A DNA stretch of 37,288 nucleotides from SXXH01 sp041165735 (GTDB taxonomy: Bacteria; Planctomycetota; UBA1135; GCA-002686595): NCBI GenBank assembly GCA_046341775.1, contig JBKDQQ010000086.1:1-37288 (forward strand), given 5' to 3'. This document shows, in pieces, positions 23,657-31,651 of the stretch. The position numbers and the translations under genes were made by a program. Numbering within the stretch: the stretch's first letter is position 1; every line of letters begins with the position of its first letter. Below the pieces are notes generated by a model. It saw nothing but the letters and a program-made list of their open reading frames with translations. It was not told where the DNA came from and searched no databases.

Positions 23657-25396
23657 CTAGGGCGCCCACTCGACGCGCAGCGCGGCCGAGAAGTTGAAGG
23701 TCGCCGGGCCGCAATGGGCGGCCGGATCGCGGTAGCGCACCTGGTAGTGGCGCGCCTCCGGCGAGTATTGCACTTGCCCGAGCTGGGCCAGCGGCAGGTC
23801 GCCCGCGACGCCGAAGCCGAAGCGCGCGACGCCGTCCACGGCCTTCCTCGGCGGGGAGGCGTGGAAGGGCGCGCCGAAGCAACGCACTCCATCGCCGAAC
23901 GGCGTGCCCTGGCCCGCGACGGATGCTCCGCACAGGAGCTGCACCGTCGCCTGCGGCGGCGCGTCGTGGATCGTCAACGCCAAGGTGTCGGCGGACAACG
24001 CGGCACGGCCTTGCGCCACGAGGCGCGCTCCCGTCCCGGCGCTCGAGGCGCAACCGGCGCCATCGCCGCCCGCGTTGCCGCACGGGCATGGCACCGACGG
24101 TCCATGGCAGGCCGGCGTGCCCGCCTTGCAACCCAGGAGGTAGACGTCCCACGCGTCGTTGGTGTCGCCAGGGGCGAGGTCCGCCGCGCCCGTGACGCAA
24201 GCCACGAGATCGCCATCGGGATGCATGGCCGGGAAGTTGACGCCGCCGGTCGATGGTCCGGTGACGGGCGAGGCGTTCACGCGCTCGATCGCTCCCGCGA
24301 GGCGGTCGACGAGGAAGGCGTCGCGCTGACCGTTGTTGTCGCCCTGCACGAGCTTCTCGGAGTCGCTGACGAAGGTCGCGAAGCGCCCGTCGCGCGACAG
24401 CGCGCCGACCCATGCGCCGCCGGTGGTGGTCGTGCCCTCCCAGCCCAGCGACACGCAGCTCGCGGCCAGCGTGGCGCGATCCACCGCGTACAAGTCCAGC
24501 GCGTCGTTGTGGTCGCCGCCGACCCAACTCTTGGCGGCCGACAACACGAGCAGCGTGCGCCCGTCGAGCGACAGGTCCGCGAGATCCGTGTCGGCGCCGT
24601 GCTGCAGGAGGTTCGCCTGGCGCGAAGCCAACGCGATCGAGCCCGCGACGAGGTCGAGCACGAACACGTCCATCCTCGCGTTGAGGTCGCCCGGCACGAG
24701 GTTCGTCGCCTCCGAGGCGAAGGCGAGCCAGCGTCCGTCCTCCGACCAACGGGCGCCGAAGTTGCCGCCGCTTGGACCATCGGGCTCCACGCCCGGCGCC
24801 TGCACGCGCGTCGTGCCGCCCGTCGCGAGGTCGTGGATGAACAGGTCGCGCGCCCCGTTGGAGTCCCCGGGCGCCAGGTCGGCGGCCCACGAGAGGAACG
24901 CGACCCGGCGACCATCCGGCGAGATGCGCGCCGTGAACGAGCTGCCCTGCGCCGCGCCGCCCGCGAGGCCGCGACTGACGAGCGTGGTCGTGCCCGCCGC
25001 GCGGTCGCGCACGTAGATGTCGTTCTGCCCGTTGGCGTCGCCCGCCGCGAGGTTCGTGGCGAAGCTGGAGAAGCACACGCGGCGCGCGTCGGCCGAGAGC
25101 GAGGGCCCGTTGGAGGCGCCGTTCGCCTCCGCCCCGCCGTCCGCGAGGCTGGCGCGTTCGACGACGCCCGTCGCGAGTTCCACGACGAAGATGTCGTCGC
25201 AGGCGTTGCCGTCGCCCGGAACGAGGTTCGTGGCCGAGGACGCGTAGGCGAGATGGCGGCCGTCCGCGGAGAAGCACGGCGTCGTCGAACCGCGGTCGGC
25301 CTGCGCGCCCGCGGCGTCGACCGACAGTCGCCGCGGCTCGCACACCTGCGCGGGGGCGATCGAGGCCAGCAGGACGACGCACGACGAACGAAGCAT
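23657..25396 (-). CDS. Secreted seven-bladed beta-propeller protein with lineage-specific Cys-rich C-terminal domain
   Basis: A 579-residue exported protein. The signal peptide is residues 1-17 (MLRSSCVVLLASIAPAQ). Seven WD40/TolB-like (PD40) repeats follow at about 43, 101, 159, 218, 277, 335 and 392, each starting near '(S)-x-D-(G/A)-R-x-x-x-(F)-x-S'. Every repeat also carries a GD-x-N-x-x-x-D loop (GDGNACDD, GDANGQND, GDSNGARD, GDLNARMD, GDHNDALD, GDNNGQRD, GDTNDAWD), which resembles calcium loops. Residues about 424-579 form a separate domain with CPCGN, a later GC, FGDGVRC, QVRYRDP and ending FNFSAALRVEW; I associate this ending with exported proteins of some Planctomycetes. Its role may be surface attachment or sorting, which is an inference. 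A TAGCTT box lies 7 nt before the ATG. Confidence 0.8.
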   Translation of the reverse strand: MLRSSCVVLLASIAPAQVCEPRRLSVDAAGAQADRGSTTPCFSADGRHLAYASSATNLVPGDGNACDDIFVVELATGVVERASLADGGAEANGASNGPSLSADARRVCFSSFATNLAAGDANGQNDIYVRDRAAGTTTLVSRGLAGGAAQGSSFTARISPDGRRVAFLSWAADLAPGDSNGARDLFIHDLATGGTTRVQAPGVEPDGPSGGNFGARWSEDGRWLAFASEATNLVPGDLNARMDVFVLDLVAGSIALASRQANLLQHGADTDLADLSLDGRTLLVLSAAKSWVGGDHNDALDLYAVDRATLAASCVSLGWEGTTTTGGAWVGALSRDGRFATFVSDSEKLVQGDNNGQRDAFLVDRLAGAIERVNASPVTGPSTGGVNFPAMHPDGDLVACVTGAADLAPGDTNDAWDVYLLGCKAGTPACHGPSVPCPCGNAGGDGAGCASSAGTGARLVAQGRAALSADTLALTIHDAPPQATVQLLCGASVAGQGTPFGDGVRCFGAPFHASPPRKAVDGVARFGFGVAGDLPLAQLGQVQYSPEARHYQVRYRDPAAHCGPATFNFSAALRVEWAP

Positions 25397-25403
25397 GGAG
25401 CAG

Positions 25404-25409
25404 AAGCTA
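25404..25409 (-). promoter_or_regulatory. Putative -10 box (TAGCTT) for a leaderless transcript
   Basis: On the minus strand TAGCTT ends 7 nt before the propeller gene ATG (25396). A TTGCGC lies 16 nt further upstream and could be a -35, the best such match among the leaderless candidates. Confidence 0.55.
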
Positions 25410-25473
25410 GCACGACGCCTCGGGGGCGCAAGCGTCCCCGCCGCCCGCGGCGCGACGGAACGGCCGGACGCGC

Positions 25474-26244
25474 TCAGGCGCGCGGCTTGCCCACCACGAT
25501 CACGTGGAATCCGAGCAGCGAGAGCCCGGGGATGGAGCACAACAGCGCATCCAGCCGCAGGAAGAAGCGCGTGAGCAGCGTGTTGAACGGGATCCACTTC
25601 AGGAGCCCGATGTGGTCGGGGAACCCGGCGAGCACGTAGGCGAACACGCCGTACTTCTCGACCTTGGCGACCTCGAACCCCGCCTGCTCGCACAGGGCGA
25701 CGATGCCCTTCCGCGTGAACCCCTCGTCGCCTTCGTCGAAGTGCGCGCTGCGCTTGTACAGCACCGCTCGCGCGAAGCGGATCACGGGATTGTCGTTGCA
25801 GGGCTCGCTCATGATGAGCACGCCGTCCGGGCCCAGGACGCGCCTGCAATCGGAGAGGAAGGCCACGTGCCTGCGCGTGTGGTGCAGGCTGCCCTTGCAG
25901 AACACCGCGTCGAAGGTGCGGTCGCCGAAGGGCAGGCGCTCGGCGTCGCCCACCACGAGGCGCGCGTCCGGCACGTACTGGCGCGACACGAGCAGCATGT
26001 CGGCCGAGATGTCGAGCCCGACGGCGCGCGGATAGCTCTGGTTCAGCTCGGCGAGGAAGAAGCCCGTGCCGCAACCGAGGTCGAGCACCTGCGTCGCGCC
26101 CCGCGGCACGAGGCCGATCAGGCGCGCGTGCCAGTCCTGCTGGAAGAGCCGCGAGAACGGCAGCGAGTAGCGGTAGGCGTAGCGCGGCGCGAGCGCCTTG
26201 TGCAGCTCGATCTGCGCTTGCGCGTTGCTCGTCGTGCCCGCCAT
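25474..26244 (-). CDS. Class I SAM-dependent methyltransferase
   Basis: A 256-residue methyltransferase of the UbiE/Methyltransf_11 type. Motif I is VLDLGCGTGFFLAEL (53-67). The acidic end of the second strand is AVGLDISADML. DAERLPFGDRTFDAVFCKGS covers motifs II and III, and LHHTRRHVAFLSDCRRVLGP is typical of the post-motif helix. The C-terminal 90 residues include aromatic and hydrophobic segments (IPFNTLLTRFFLRLDALLCS), which may contact membrane or lipid. The substrate is unknown. It is divergent from the SGNH-flippase operon with 62 bp between start codons, so a role in modifying the same surface glycan or lipid is possible. The ATG at 26244 follows a TAGACT box by 9 nt. Confidence 0.85.
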   Translation of the reverse strand: MAGTTSNAQAQIELHKALAPRYAYRYSLPFSRLFQQDWHARLIGLVPRGATQVLDLGCGTGFFLAELNQSYPRAVGLDISADMLLVSRQYVPDARLVVGDAERLPFGDRTFDAVFCKGSLHHTRRHVAFLSDCRRVLGPDGVLIMSEPCNDNPVIRFARAVLYKRSAHFDEGDEGFTRKGIVALCEQAGFEVAKVEKYGVFAYVLAGFPDHIGLLKWIPFNTLLTRFFLRLDALLCSIPGLSLLGFHVIVVGKPRA

Positions 26245-26253
26245 CGGGGCGCG

Positions 26254-26259
26254 AGTCTA
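26254..26259 (-). promoter_or_regulatory. Putative -10 box (TAGACT) for a leaderless transcript
   Basis: On the minus strand TAGACT ends 9 nt before the methyltransferase ATG (26244). It is divergent from and 33 bp away from the TAGAGT box of the SGNH gene, so the two promoters must overlap upstream. Confidence 0.5.
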
Positions 26260-26292
26260 CAACGCGGCGGCGCGGGTCGCACCGGCGGCTGC

Positions 26293-26298
26293 TAGAGT
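26293..26298 (+). promoter_or_regulatory. Putative -10 box (TAGAGT) for a leaderless transcript
   Basis: TAGAGT, preceded by TGC as in an extended -10, ends 8 nt before the SGNH gene ATG (26307). No Shine-Dalgarno lies between. Confidence 0.55.
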
Positions 26299-26306
26299 GT
26301 CGCGCG

Positions 26307-27059
26307 ATGGTCGGAGCCCCGCCGTGGCAGCAGCTCGCCTCCTTCGCTCCGCTCGTGGTGGCGTCGTGGCTGTGCCTCGTGCGCGCGGGACTGCTGCCGG
26401 GCGGCTGGCGGCTCGAAGGTTGGATCGAACCGCGCGAGCGCGTCGAGGCGCGCGAACGCGCGCTGTCCGCCAGCCTCCGGCTCGCGGCGATCGGCGAACG
26501 AGCCCGCCTCGCGCCCGAGGGCGCGATCCTGTGGCTGGGGCATTCGACGGTGGAGCGGCACGAACCGGCCGCGCACCATCCGCTGCACCCGCAGTTCAAC
26601 GCGGGCGTGGCGTCCACGCGCGCCGACGACCTCGTGCGCGTGCTCGAGCGGCTCGTGCCGGCCAGGCGCCCGGGCGGAGTGGTCGTCGTCTCGGGCACGG
26701 CCGATCGCCTGGCGCTGCCCGGTCGTCCGCTCGAGGCGGCGGCCGCGGTCGAACGCCTCGTCGCCGCCATCGAGGAGCGCCTGCCCGGCGTGCCGCTGCT
26801 CGTCGTCGGTCCGCTGCCGCAGGTCGACGGCGAGGGCGAGGCGGATGTGCGCGCGCTCCAAGCGGCGTTGTCCGCGATGGCCGCGAGGCGCGGCCACGCC
26901 TTCGTCGATCCGGCGCGCGAACCGCTGGTCGACGAGCGTTTCCGGTTGCGCCCGCGGTTCGCGGTGGATGAAGTGCACCTCTCCGCCATGGGCTACACGC
27001 ACTACGCCGCCATCCTGCGCGGGGCCCAAGGTCCGGTGGCGGAGGCCCTGCGCCGGTGA
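26307..27059 (+). CDS. SGNH/GDSL-type hydrolase, membrane-anchored
   Basis: A 250-residue protein with an N-terminal hydrophobic segment (about 10-30) and an SGNH fold. Block I is LWLGHSTVERH with candidate nucleophile S80. N98 in FNAGVAS is block II, GTADR (130-134) stands for block III where GxND is usual, and DEVHLSAMGY gives D220 and H223. The triad is therefore complete, while the block III Asn is replaced. Such enzymes often add or remove acetyl groups on exported polysaccharides. It heads an operon: its TGA overlaps the GTG start of the flippase by 4 nt (GTGA), and a second SGNH protein follows. The ATG lies 8 nt after a TAGAGT box. Confidence 0.75.
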   Translation: MVGAPPWQQLASFAPLVVASWLCLVRAGLLPGGWRLEGWIEPRERVEARERALSASLRLAAIGERARLAPEGAILWLGHSTVERHEPAAHHPLHPQFNAGVASTRADDLVRVLERLVPARRPGGVVVVSGTADRLALPGRPLEAAAAVERLVAAIEERLPGVPLLVVGPLPQVDGEGEADVRALQAALSAMAARRGHAFVDPAREPLVDERFRLRPRFAVDEVHLSAMGYTHYAAILRGAQGPVAEALRR

Positions 27060-28585
27060 CGAGCATCGCCCGTCACGTGGGCGGCAACTGGCTGCTCAAC
27101 GCGCTCCAGTTGGCCGCGGTGCTCGTGTTGTCGCCCTTCGTCTACAGGACGCTCGGCGCGGAGCAGAACGGCGCGTGGGTCGTGATCGTGTCGTGGACCG
27201 GGCTCTTGTCGCTGCTGGTGCTCGGGGTGCCGATGGCGACCGTGCGCTTCGTCGGCGCGGAGGTGGCGAGGGGCGACCAGGCCGCGCTCAACCGCGTCGT
27301 GGCCACCTGCCAGCGGACGCTCTGCCTGCTCGCGGCCGCGGCGCTCGTCGTCGGCCTACTCTTGTGGATCTGGTTCCGCCACGGCTGGTTGGGTGGCGAG
27401 GCCGGGGCGACCTTCGACGAGGCGCGCCGCGCCGACGCGAGCTTCGCGTTCCTATTGATCGTGCTGCAGGTCGCCGCCGCCTTCGTGCTGCGGCTGCCCT
27501 ACGCGGTGCTCGAGGCGCACAAGGACTTCGCCGCGCGCAACGCGCTCATGGCCGGCGAGGTGCTGCTGCGCACCGCCCTGACGCTCGGCTGCCTCGCGTG
27601 GCGGCCATCCTTGTCCACCCTGGCGGCGGTGCTCGTGGCGACGATGCTCGCCGAGAACCTGGCTGCCCGCGCCGTGGCGCGCGCGCGCCATCCCGGACTC
27701 GTCTTCGGACTCGCCGGCGCCGACCTCGCGCTCGTCAAGCCGCTGCTCAAGTACAGCGTGTGGGCGCTGCTGCTCAACGTGGGCGCCCTGCTCTCGTTCC
27801 GCGTCGCGGCCATCGTCATCTCGTCCCACCTTCCGCCGGGCGAAGCGACCTGGTTCGACTTCGGCAACAAGTTCTTCGATCCGCTGGCGGGCCTGCTCAT
27901 CGCGGTGGGCGCGGTGGTCATGCCCTACGCCACGCACCTCGCGACCAGGGGGGACGCGGACGAGCTGCGCGAGGTGTACCTGCGCTGGTCGAAGGTCTGC
28001 ACGCTCGCGAGCCTCGTCGTGCTGACCTTCCTCGTGTTCGTCGGGCCGGCCTTCCTCGCCGTGTGGGCCGGTCCCGAGGTCGCGGAACGCTCGAGCACCG
28101 TGCTGCTCGTCCTGTGCGCCGGCTTCCTGCCGTACCTGCCCGTGCGCGGCGTGTCCGTGCCGCTGCTGATGGGCGCGGGCGATCCGCGCACGCCGGCGCT
28201 GGCGATGGCCTGCACCGGGATCGCCAACGTGGTCCTGTCGCTGGTGCTCGTGCGCACGCACGGCATCGAGGGCGTCGCGTTCGGCACCGCCTTGCCCACG
28301 GCGCTCTTCGCGGCGTGGGTCCTGCCCGGCGCCTGCCGTCGCGCGGGCGTGGGCCTCGGCGAGTACCTCGGTGCGGTGGTGGCCCCGCAGGTCGCCGGAG
28401 CCGCCGTCGTCGCGCTCGCCACGTGGGGCGCGGTGCGCGCGCTGCGCCCCGATTCGTGGATCGAGGTGCTGGCGCTCGGCATGATGGTCGTCCTGCTGTA
28501 CGCGGCGTTGTGGCTCGCGGTCGTGTGGCGCGGCGATCCGCAACTCGACACGCGCGCGCTGCTGGCGCGCCTGCGCAAGGGCTGA
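27056..28585 (+). CDS. Polysaccharide (Wzx-like) flippase of the MOP superfamily
   Basis: A 509-residue inner-membrane protein with about 12-14 hydrophobic segments. The N-terminus (HVGGNWLLNALQLAAVLVLS) and PFVYRTLGAEQNGAWVVIVS match the polysaccharide synthesis/oligosaccharide flippase families, as does VPLLMGAGDPRTPALAMACT in the second half, the usual repeat region of MOP transporters. Such proteins move lipid-linked glycan units across the membrane. The GTG start at 27056 overlaps the stop of the upstream SGNH gene (GTGA), showing translational coupling. A second SGNH gene follows after 21 nt. A lipid II flippase (MurJ) is less likely: the locus contains surface-glycan-type partners and no peptidoglycan genes. 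Confidence 0.85.
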   Translation: MTSIARHVGGNWLLNALQLAAVLVLSPFVYRTLGAEQNGAWVVIVSWTGLLSLLVLGVPMATVRFVGAEVARGDQAALNRVVATCQRTLCLLAAAALVVGLLLWIWFRHGWLGGEAGATFDEARRADASFAFLLIVLQVAAAFVLRLPYAVLEAHKDFAARNALMAGEVLLRTALTLGCLAWRPSLSTLAAVLVATMLAENLAARAVARARHPGLVFGLAGADLALVKPLLKYSVWALLLNVGALLSFRVAAIVISSHLPPGEATWFDFGNKFFDPLAGLLIAVGAVVMPYATHLATRGDADELREVYLRWSKVCTLASLVVLTFLVFVGPAFLAVWAGPEVAERSSTVLLVLCAGFLPYLPVRGVSVPLLMGAGDPRTPALAMACTGIANVVLSLVLVRTHGIEGVAFGTALPTALFAAWVLPGACRRAGVGLGEYLGAVVAPQVAGAAVVALATWGAVRALRPDSWIEVLALGMMVVLLYAALWLAVVWRGDPQLDTRALLARLRKG

Positions 28586-28606
28586 AGCGGACTCAAGGAA
28601 ACGCGC

Positions 28607-29767
28607 TTGGACATCCTCGGCTCGACCATCATCGCCGCCTGCTCGCTCGCCGCCGCGGAGCTCGCCGCGCGCGCGTGGTTCTCCAAGGTCGGCCGGCACT
28701 GGGTCTGGGCGCCGCACGCCAAGATCGACCACGTGCTCGAACCAGGCGTGCTGCCCTCGCTGCCGCCGGTGGCGCGCCAGCGCGTCAACGCGCTGGGCGA
28801 GCGCGGCGATCCGCTCCCAGACGAGGCGCGCGCGTTCCGCGTGCTCGTGGTCGGGGGCAGCGCCGCGGAGTGCTACCTCGTGGACCAACCCGCGACCTGG
28901 CCGCACGTCGTGCAGGAGGCCTTGAACCGCCCCTCCGCCTTGGAGGCGCTCGGCGCGCCCGCCGCGCACGTCGGCAACCTCGGCCGCTCGCTGGTCACCT
29001 GCCGCCACATCGACGCGATGCTCGACCAGGTCTTCCCGCACTACGACAAGGTCGACGCCGTCGTGTTCATGATCGGCGCCTCGGACGTGGTGGCTTGGCT
29101 CGAACGCGGCTGCCCCGCTTCGATCCCGCTCGATCCATTGAAGCCCGGCCAGATGTACGGCCAGCATCCGCGCGGCCCGTTCGGCCTCGCGCCGCGCCGC
29201 ACCGCGTTGTGGAAGGCGCTGTCGATCGCGCGAAGGCGCTTCGGCGGCGTCGAGCGCCGCGAGCACGCCGGACGACGCCTCGAGGCGGCCCGCGAGATGA
29301 AGGCGCGCGCCACGGACATCGTGCGCGAGGCTCCCGATCCCGCGCCGCTCGTCGCGCACTTCGAGGATTGGTTCCGTTCGATCGTGCGACGCGCGGTGGT
29401 GCGCGCGCCGTTGGTCCTCGTGGCGCGCCAGCCGTGGATCGAGCGCGACATCGCCCCCGACGAGGCGCGCGCGCATTGCTGGAGCTTCGGCCGCGGTCGT
29501 CCGTTCGAGCAGGAGATCGCGACCTACTACGACTACGGCGTCTGGCGCCGCCTGATGGCGGCCGTCGACGACTCGGCTGTGAAGGTGGCGCGCGAGATGG
29601 GCGTGGCGGAGATCGACCTGCGCCCGGTCGTGCCCGGCGACTGGAGCCTGTGGTACGACGAGATCCACCACACGCCGGAGGGCTGCCGCAGGATCGGCGA
29701 AGCGGTCGCGGCGCGGCTGGTCGAGCTGCGGGCCGCCAGGCGCATGCGCGCGACGCGCAAGGCCTGA
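28607..29767 (+). CDS. SGNH-fold hydrolase or acyltransferase-like protein
   Basis: A 386-residue protein with an N-terminal hydrophobic segment (about 5-25) and SGNH blocks. These are VLVVGGSAAECY (candidate S85), HVGNLGRS (N124), FMIGASDVV (157-161, where GxND is usual) and WYDEIHHTPEGCRRIGEAVA with D351 and H354. The large insert (about 165-265) is Arg-rich and without known motif. The fold recalls exopolysaccharide O-acetylation proteins and lipases; the substrate is unknown. The start is a TTG at 28607, chosen because AAGGA lies 7 nt before it and translation begins just ahead of the hydrophobic segment. It is the last gene of the SGNH-flippase-SGNH operon. Confidence 0.75.
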   Translation: MDILGSTIIAACSLAAAELAARAWFSKVGRHWVWAPHAKIDHVLEPGVLPSLPPVARQRVNALGERGDPLPDEARAFRVLVVGGSAAECYLVDQPATWPHVVQEALNRPSALEALGAPAAHVGNLGRSLVTCRHIDAMLDQVFPHYDKVDAVVFMIGASDVVAWLERGCPASIPLDPLKPGQMYGQHPRGPFGLAPRRTALWKALSIARRRFGGVERREHAGRRLEAAREMKARATDIVREAPDPAPLVAHFEDWFRSIVRRAVVRAPLVLVARQPWIERDIAPDEARAHCWSFGRGRPFEQEIATYYDYGVWRRLMAAVDDSAVKVAREMGVAEIDLRPVVPGDWSLWYDEIHHTPEGCRRIGEAVAARLVELRAARRMRATRKA

Positions 29768-29787
29768 ACGGCGGCGCCACGGTCTTC

Positions 29788-29803
29788 GTCAAGAATTTTT
29801 GAC
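29788..29803. terminator. Small hairpin between convergent genes
   Basis: GTCAA (29788-29792) pairs with TTGAC (29799-29803), in an AT-rich spot with five T in a row (29796-29800). It overlaps the stop of the minus-strand gene. The stem is short, so this is a weak call. Confidence 0.3.
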
Positions 29804-30943
29804 AGAATCGCCCGCGCGCCGCGCCCACACGGCCATGCCCGCGTGGCCCAGCAGTCCCAGCGCCACCACGTGCGCGAGCTGCACGAGGTGCAGGCCCACA
29901 CCGGTGGCCACCGCCACGTCGGCGGGCACGCCGAAGAGGCCGAACCCGCCCACCCAGCCGGCTTCGAAGGTGCCGAAGTTCGCGAAGGCCGACAGCGGCA
30001 CCAGGGAGGTGATCATCGCCAGCGCCGAGCCGAAGGTGGCCTCCAGCAGTCCGATGCGCTCGCCGATCCCGAGGCCGCGCGCCAGGATGGCGCAGAAGAG
30101 GAAGATCGCCAACCAAGCCAGCAACGACAGCGCGGCGGCGGCCGCCAGGCGCGCCGGGCTGCCCGCGTGGCGCAGCGCCGCCCCGAGCACGTCGACGCGC
30201 GCGGCGACGGCGCGGCCGAGGCGCGTGTCCTCGAGGCGCAGCGCGCGCAACGTCCAGCGCAGGGCCGCCAGCAGGCTGTCCCCGCGCGCCGCGAGGCCGA
30301 AGCCGCCCGCCGACAGCGCGAGCAGCGCGACCCCGGCAGGCAGGAACCACGCGTGTTCGGGCCATGCGCGCGCATGGTGCATCGCCACGCAGGCGACGCC
30401 GAGCGCGAGGAACACGCTCGCCATGTCGAGGATGCGCGAGACGACCAGCGACGCCAGCGCGGTGGCGGCCGGCACGCCCGCCACGCGACCCGCGTACAAC
30501 ACGAAGGTCGCCTCGCCGATCTTCGCCGGCAACACGAAGGTCGCCAGCGTGTGCGCCGCGCAAACCGGCAGCAGTTGGCGCTGCGCCGGACGGTCCTCGA
30601 CCGGCATCAGCACGGCGAAGCGCCACGAGCGCACGACATAGAGGAAGGCGTGCAGCGCGAAGGCCGGCAACCACGCGAAGAGCGACAGTCGCGCCCAGGT
30701 GGAGCGGATCGTCTCGCCGTCGACTCCGCCCCACACGAAGAGCGGCACGAGGACCGCGGCCGCCGCGAGGAAGGACACGAATAGGCGCCAAGCGAGCCCC
30801 AGGGCCGTCGGTCCCGCCTGCCGCGCCGCGCCCGTGCCCGCGCCAGTGCCCGCGCCAGCGCCGGGAATGGGCGCCTCCCTCTGCGAGTCGCCGGACGTGA
30901 CTGCCGGTACCGCAGGGAGTTCGGACGGCGGCCGCGCGCTCAT
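29789..30943 (-). CDS. Lysylphosphatidylglycerol synthase transmembrane region-like (UPF0104) membrane protein
   Basis: A 384-residue protein. The first 45 residues are a cytoplasmic Ala/Gly/Thr/Pro-rich tail with a GAGAGTGAGTG run. Then come about eight membrane helices. The family pattern is visible: RSWRFAVLM after the second helix, THTLATFVLPAKIGE-like AAHTLATFVLPAKIGEATFV (about 129-148), the LVVSRILDM helix, and the C-terminal LVPLSAFANFGTFEAGWVGG, which matches the 'P-x-P-G-(G)-(L/F)-G-x-x-E' region of these proteins. No catalytic LPG synthase domain is present. Relatives are thought to be lipid or glycolipid flippases. The ATG at 30943 has AAGGA 9 nt upstream. It converges with the SGNH operon, which suggests but does not prove a shared envelope role. 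Confidence 0.8.
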   Translation of the reverse strand: MSARPPSELPAVPAVTSGDSQREAPIPGAGAGTGAGTGAARQAGPTALGLAWRLFVSFLAAAAVLVPLFVWGGVDGETIRSTWARLSLFAWLPAFALHAFLYVVRSWRFAVLMPVEDRPAQRQLLPVCAAHTLATFVLPAKIGEATFVLYAGRVAGVPAATALASLVVSRILDMASVFLALGVACVAMHHARAWPEHAWFLPAGVALLALSAGGFGLAARGDSLLAALRWTLRALRLEDTRLGRAVAARVDVLGAALRHAGSPARLAAAAALSLLAWLAIFLFCAILARGLGIGERIGLLEATFGSALAMITSLVPLSAFANFGTFEAGWVGGFGLFGVPADVAVATGVGLHLVQLAHVVALGLLGHAGMAVWARRAGDSVKNS

Positions 30944-31225
30944 TTGCGATTTCCTTGCAAGTCCTTCACCCGCTGGACCTGAAAGCGTGTTGCACTACGG
31001 GCTAGAAGCTTCTCCCCAGCCGGACCGGTGGCCCTGACCGCACACCGACCGCGCCGCTCTCCACCTGTCATGCACCGCGATTCAAACGGCCGCCAGCGGC
31101 CCGCGTCAACTTTCCTCGGGCTTCTGCCGAAGGACGGAACGATTGGCCGCGCCGAGGCCATGGACGCCCGCGGGACCGTCGTACCTGCCGCGCCCTGCCG
31201 CGCGATCGAACCGGAGTAGTGCACC

Positions 31226-31630
31226 ATGATCGAAGTCGCCGCCCACGCCCTGCCGTCGGACAAGGCCCGCACCTTGCTGCGTCGCCTGCGCGATTTGAAC
31301 CTCGTCTGCGGCCCGGTCGCCATCACGAGCGACCTCGCCGTGATCGTCTCCGGCTGCTTGTCGCTGGACGCCCCCGTCGAAGGCGGCGTCGCCTACCGCT
31401 TGCGCGACCAGCACGGCCGCGAAGGACGGCTCGACCTGCGTTGCGAAGGCCCGCGCCTGCGCGTGGAGATCGACGGCATCGGCGCGCGCCGCCTGGATGT
31501 GCAGTTGACGCTCGACCGCCTGGGCCGAGCCTGCGCGCGCAGCATCGGCGGCCGCGTGCGCCCCGAGACGACCTCGCAACTCGAGCTCGAGCACTTCCTG
31601 CGCCGCCTGCTGCGCGCGAGCCTCGCCTGA
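31226..31630 (+). CDS. Small protein of unknown function
   Basis: A 134-residue soluble protein I do not recognise. It has no signal peptide, membrane helix or known motif. The N-terminal half is mixed alpha/beta by eye (ALPSDKARTLLRRLRDLNLV, then short hydrophobic strands AITSDLAVIVSGCLSL). The C-terminal part is charged and probably helical (LELEHFLRRLLRASLA). Two cysteines (C28, C44) in the first half, plus C73 and C98, form no metal pattern. The ATG at 31226 has GGAG 9 nt upstream, which supports it being expressed. It lies alone between the UPF0104-like gene (divergent) and the GT2 gene (convergent). Confidence 0.55.
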   Translation: MIEVAAHALPSDKARTLLRRLRDLNLVCGPVAITSDLAVIVSGCLSLDAPVEGGVAYRLRDQHGREGRLDLRCEGPRLRVEIDGIGARRLDVQLTLDRLGRACARSIGGRVRPETTSQLELEHFLRRLLRASLA

Positions 31631-31651
31631 GGACGCGACCGCGACGCGCCA

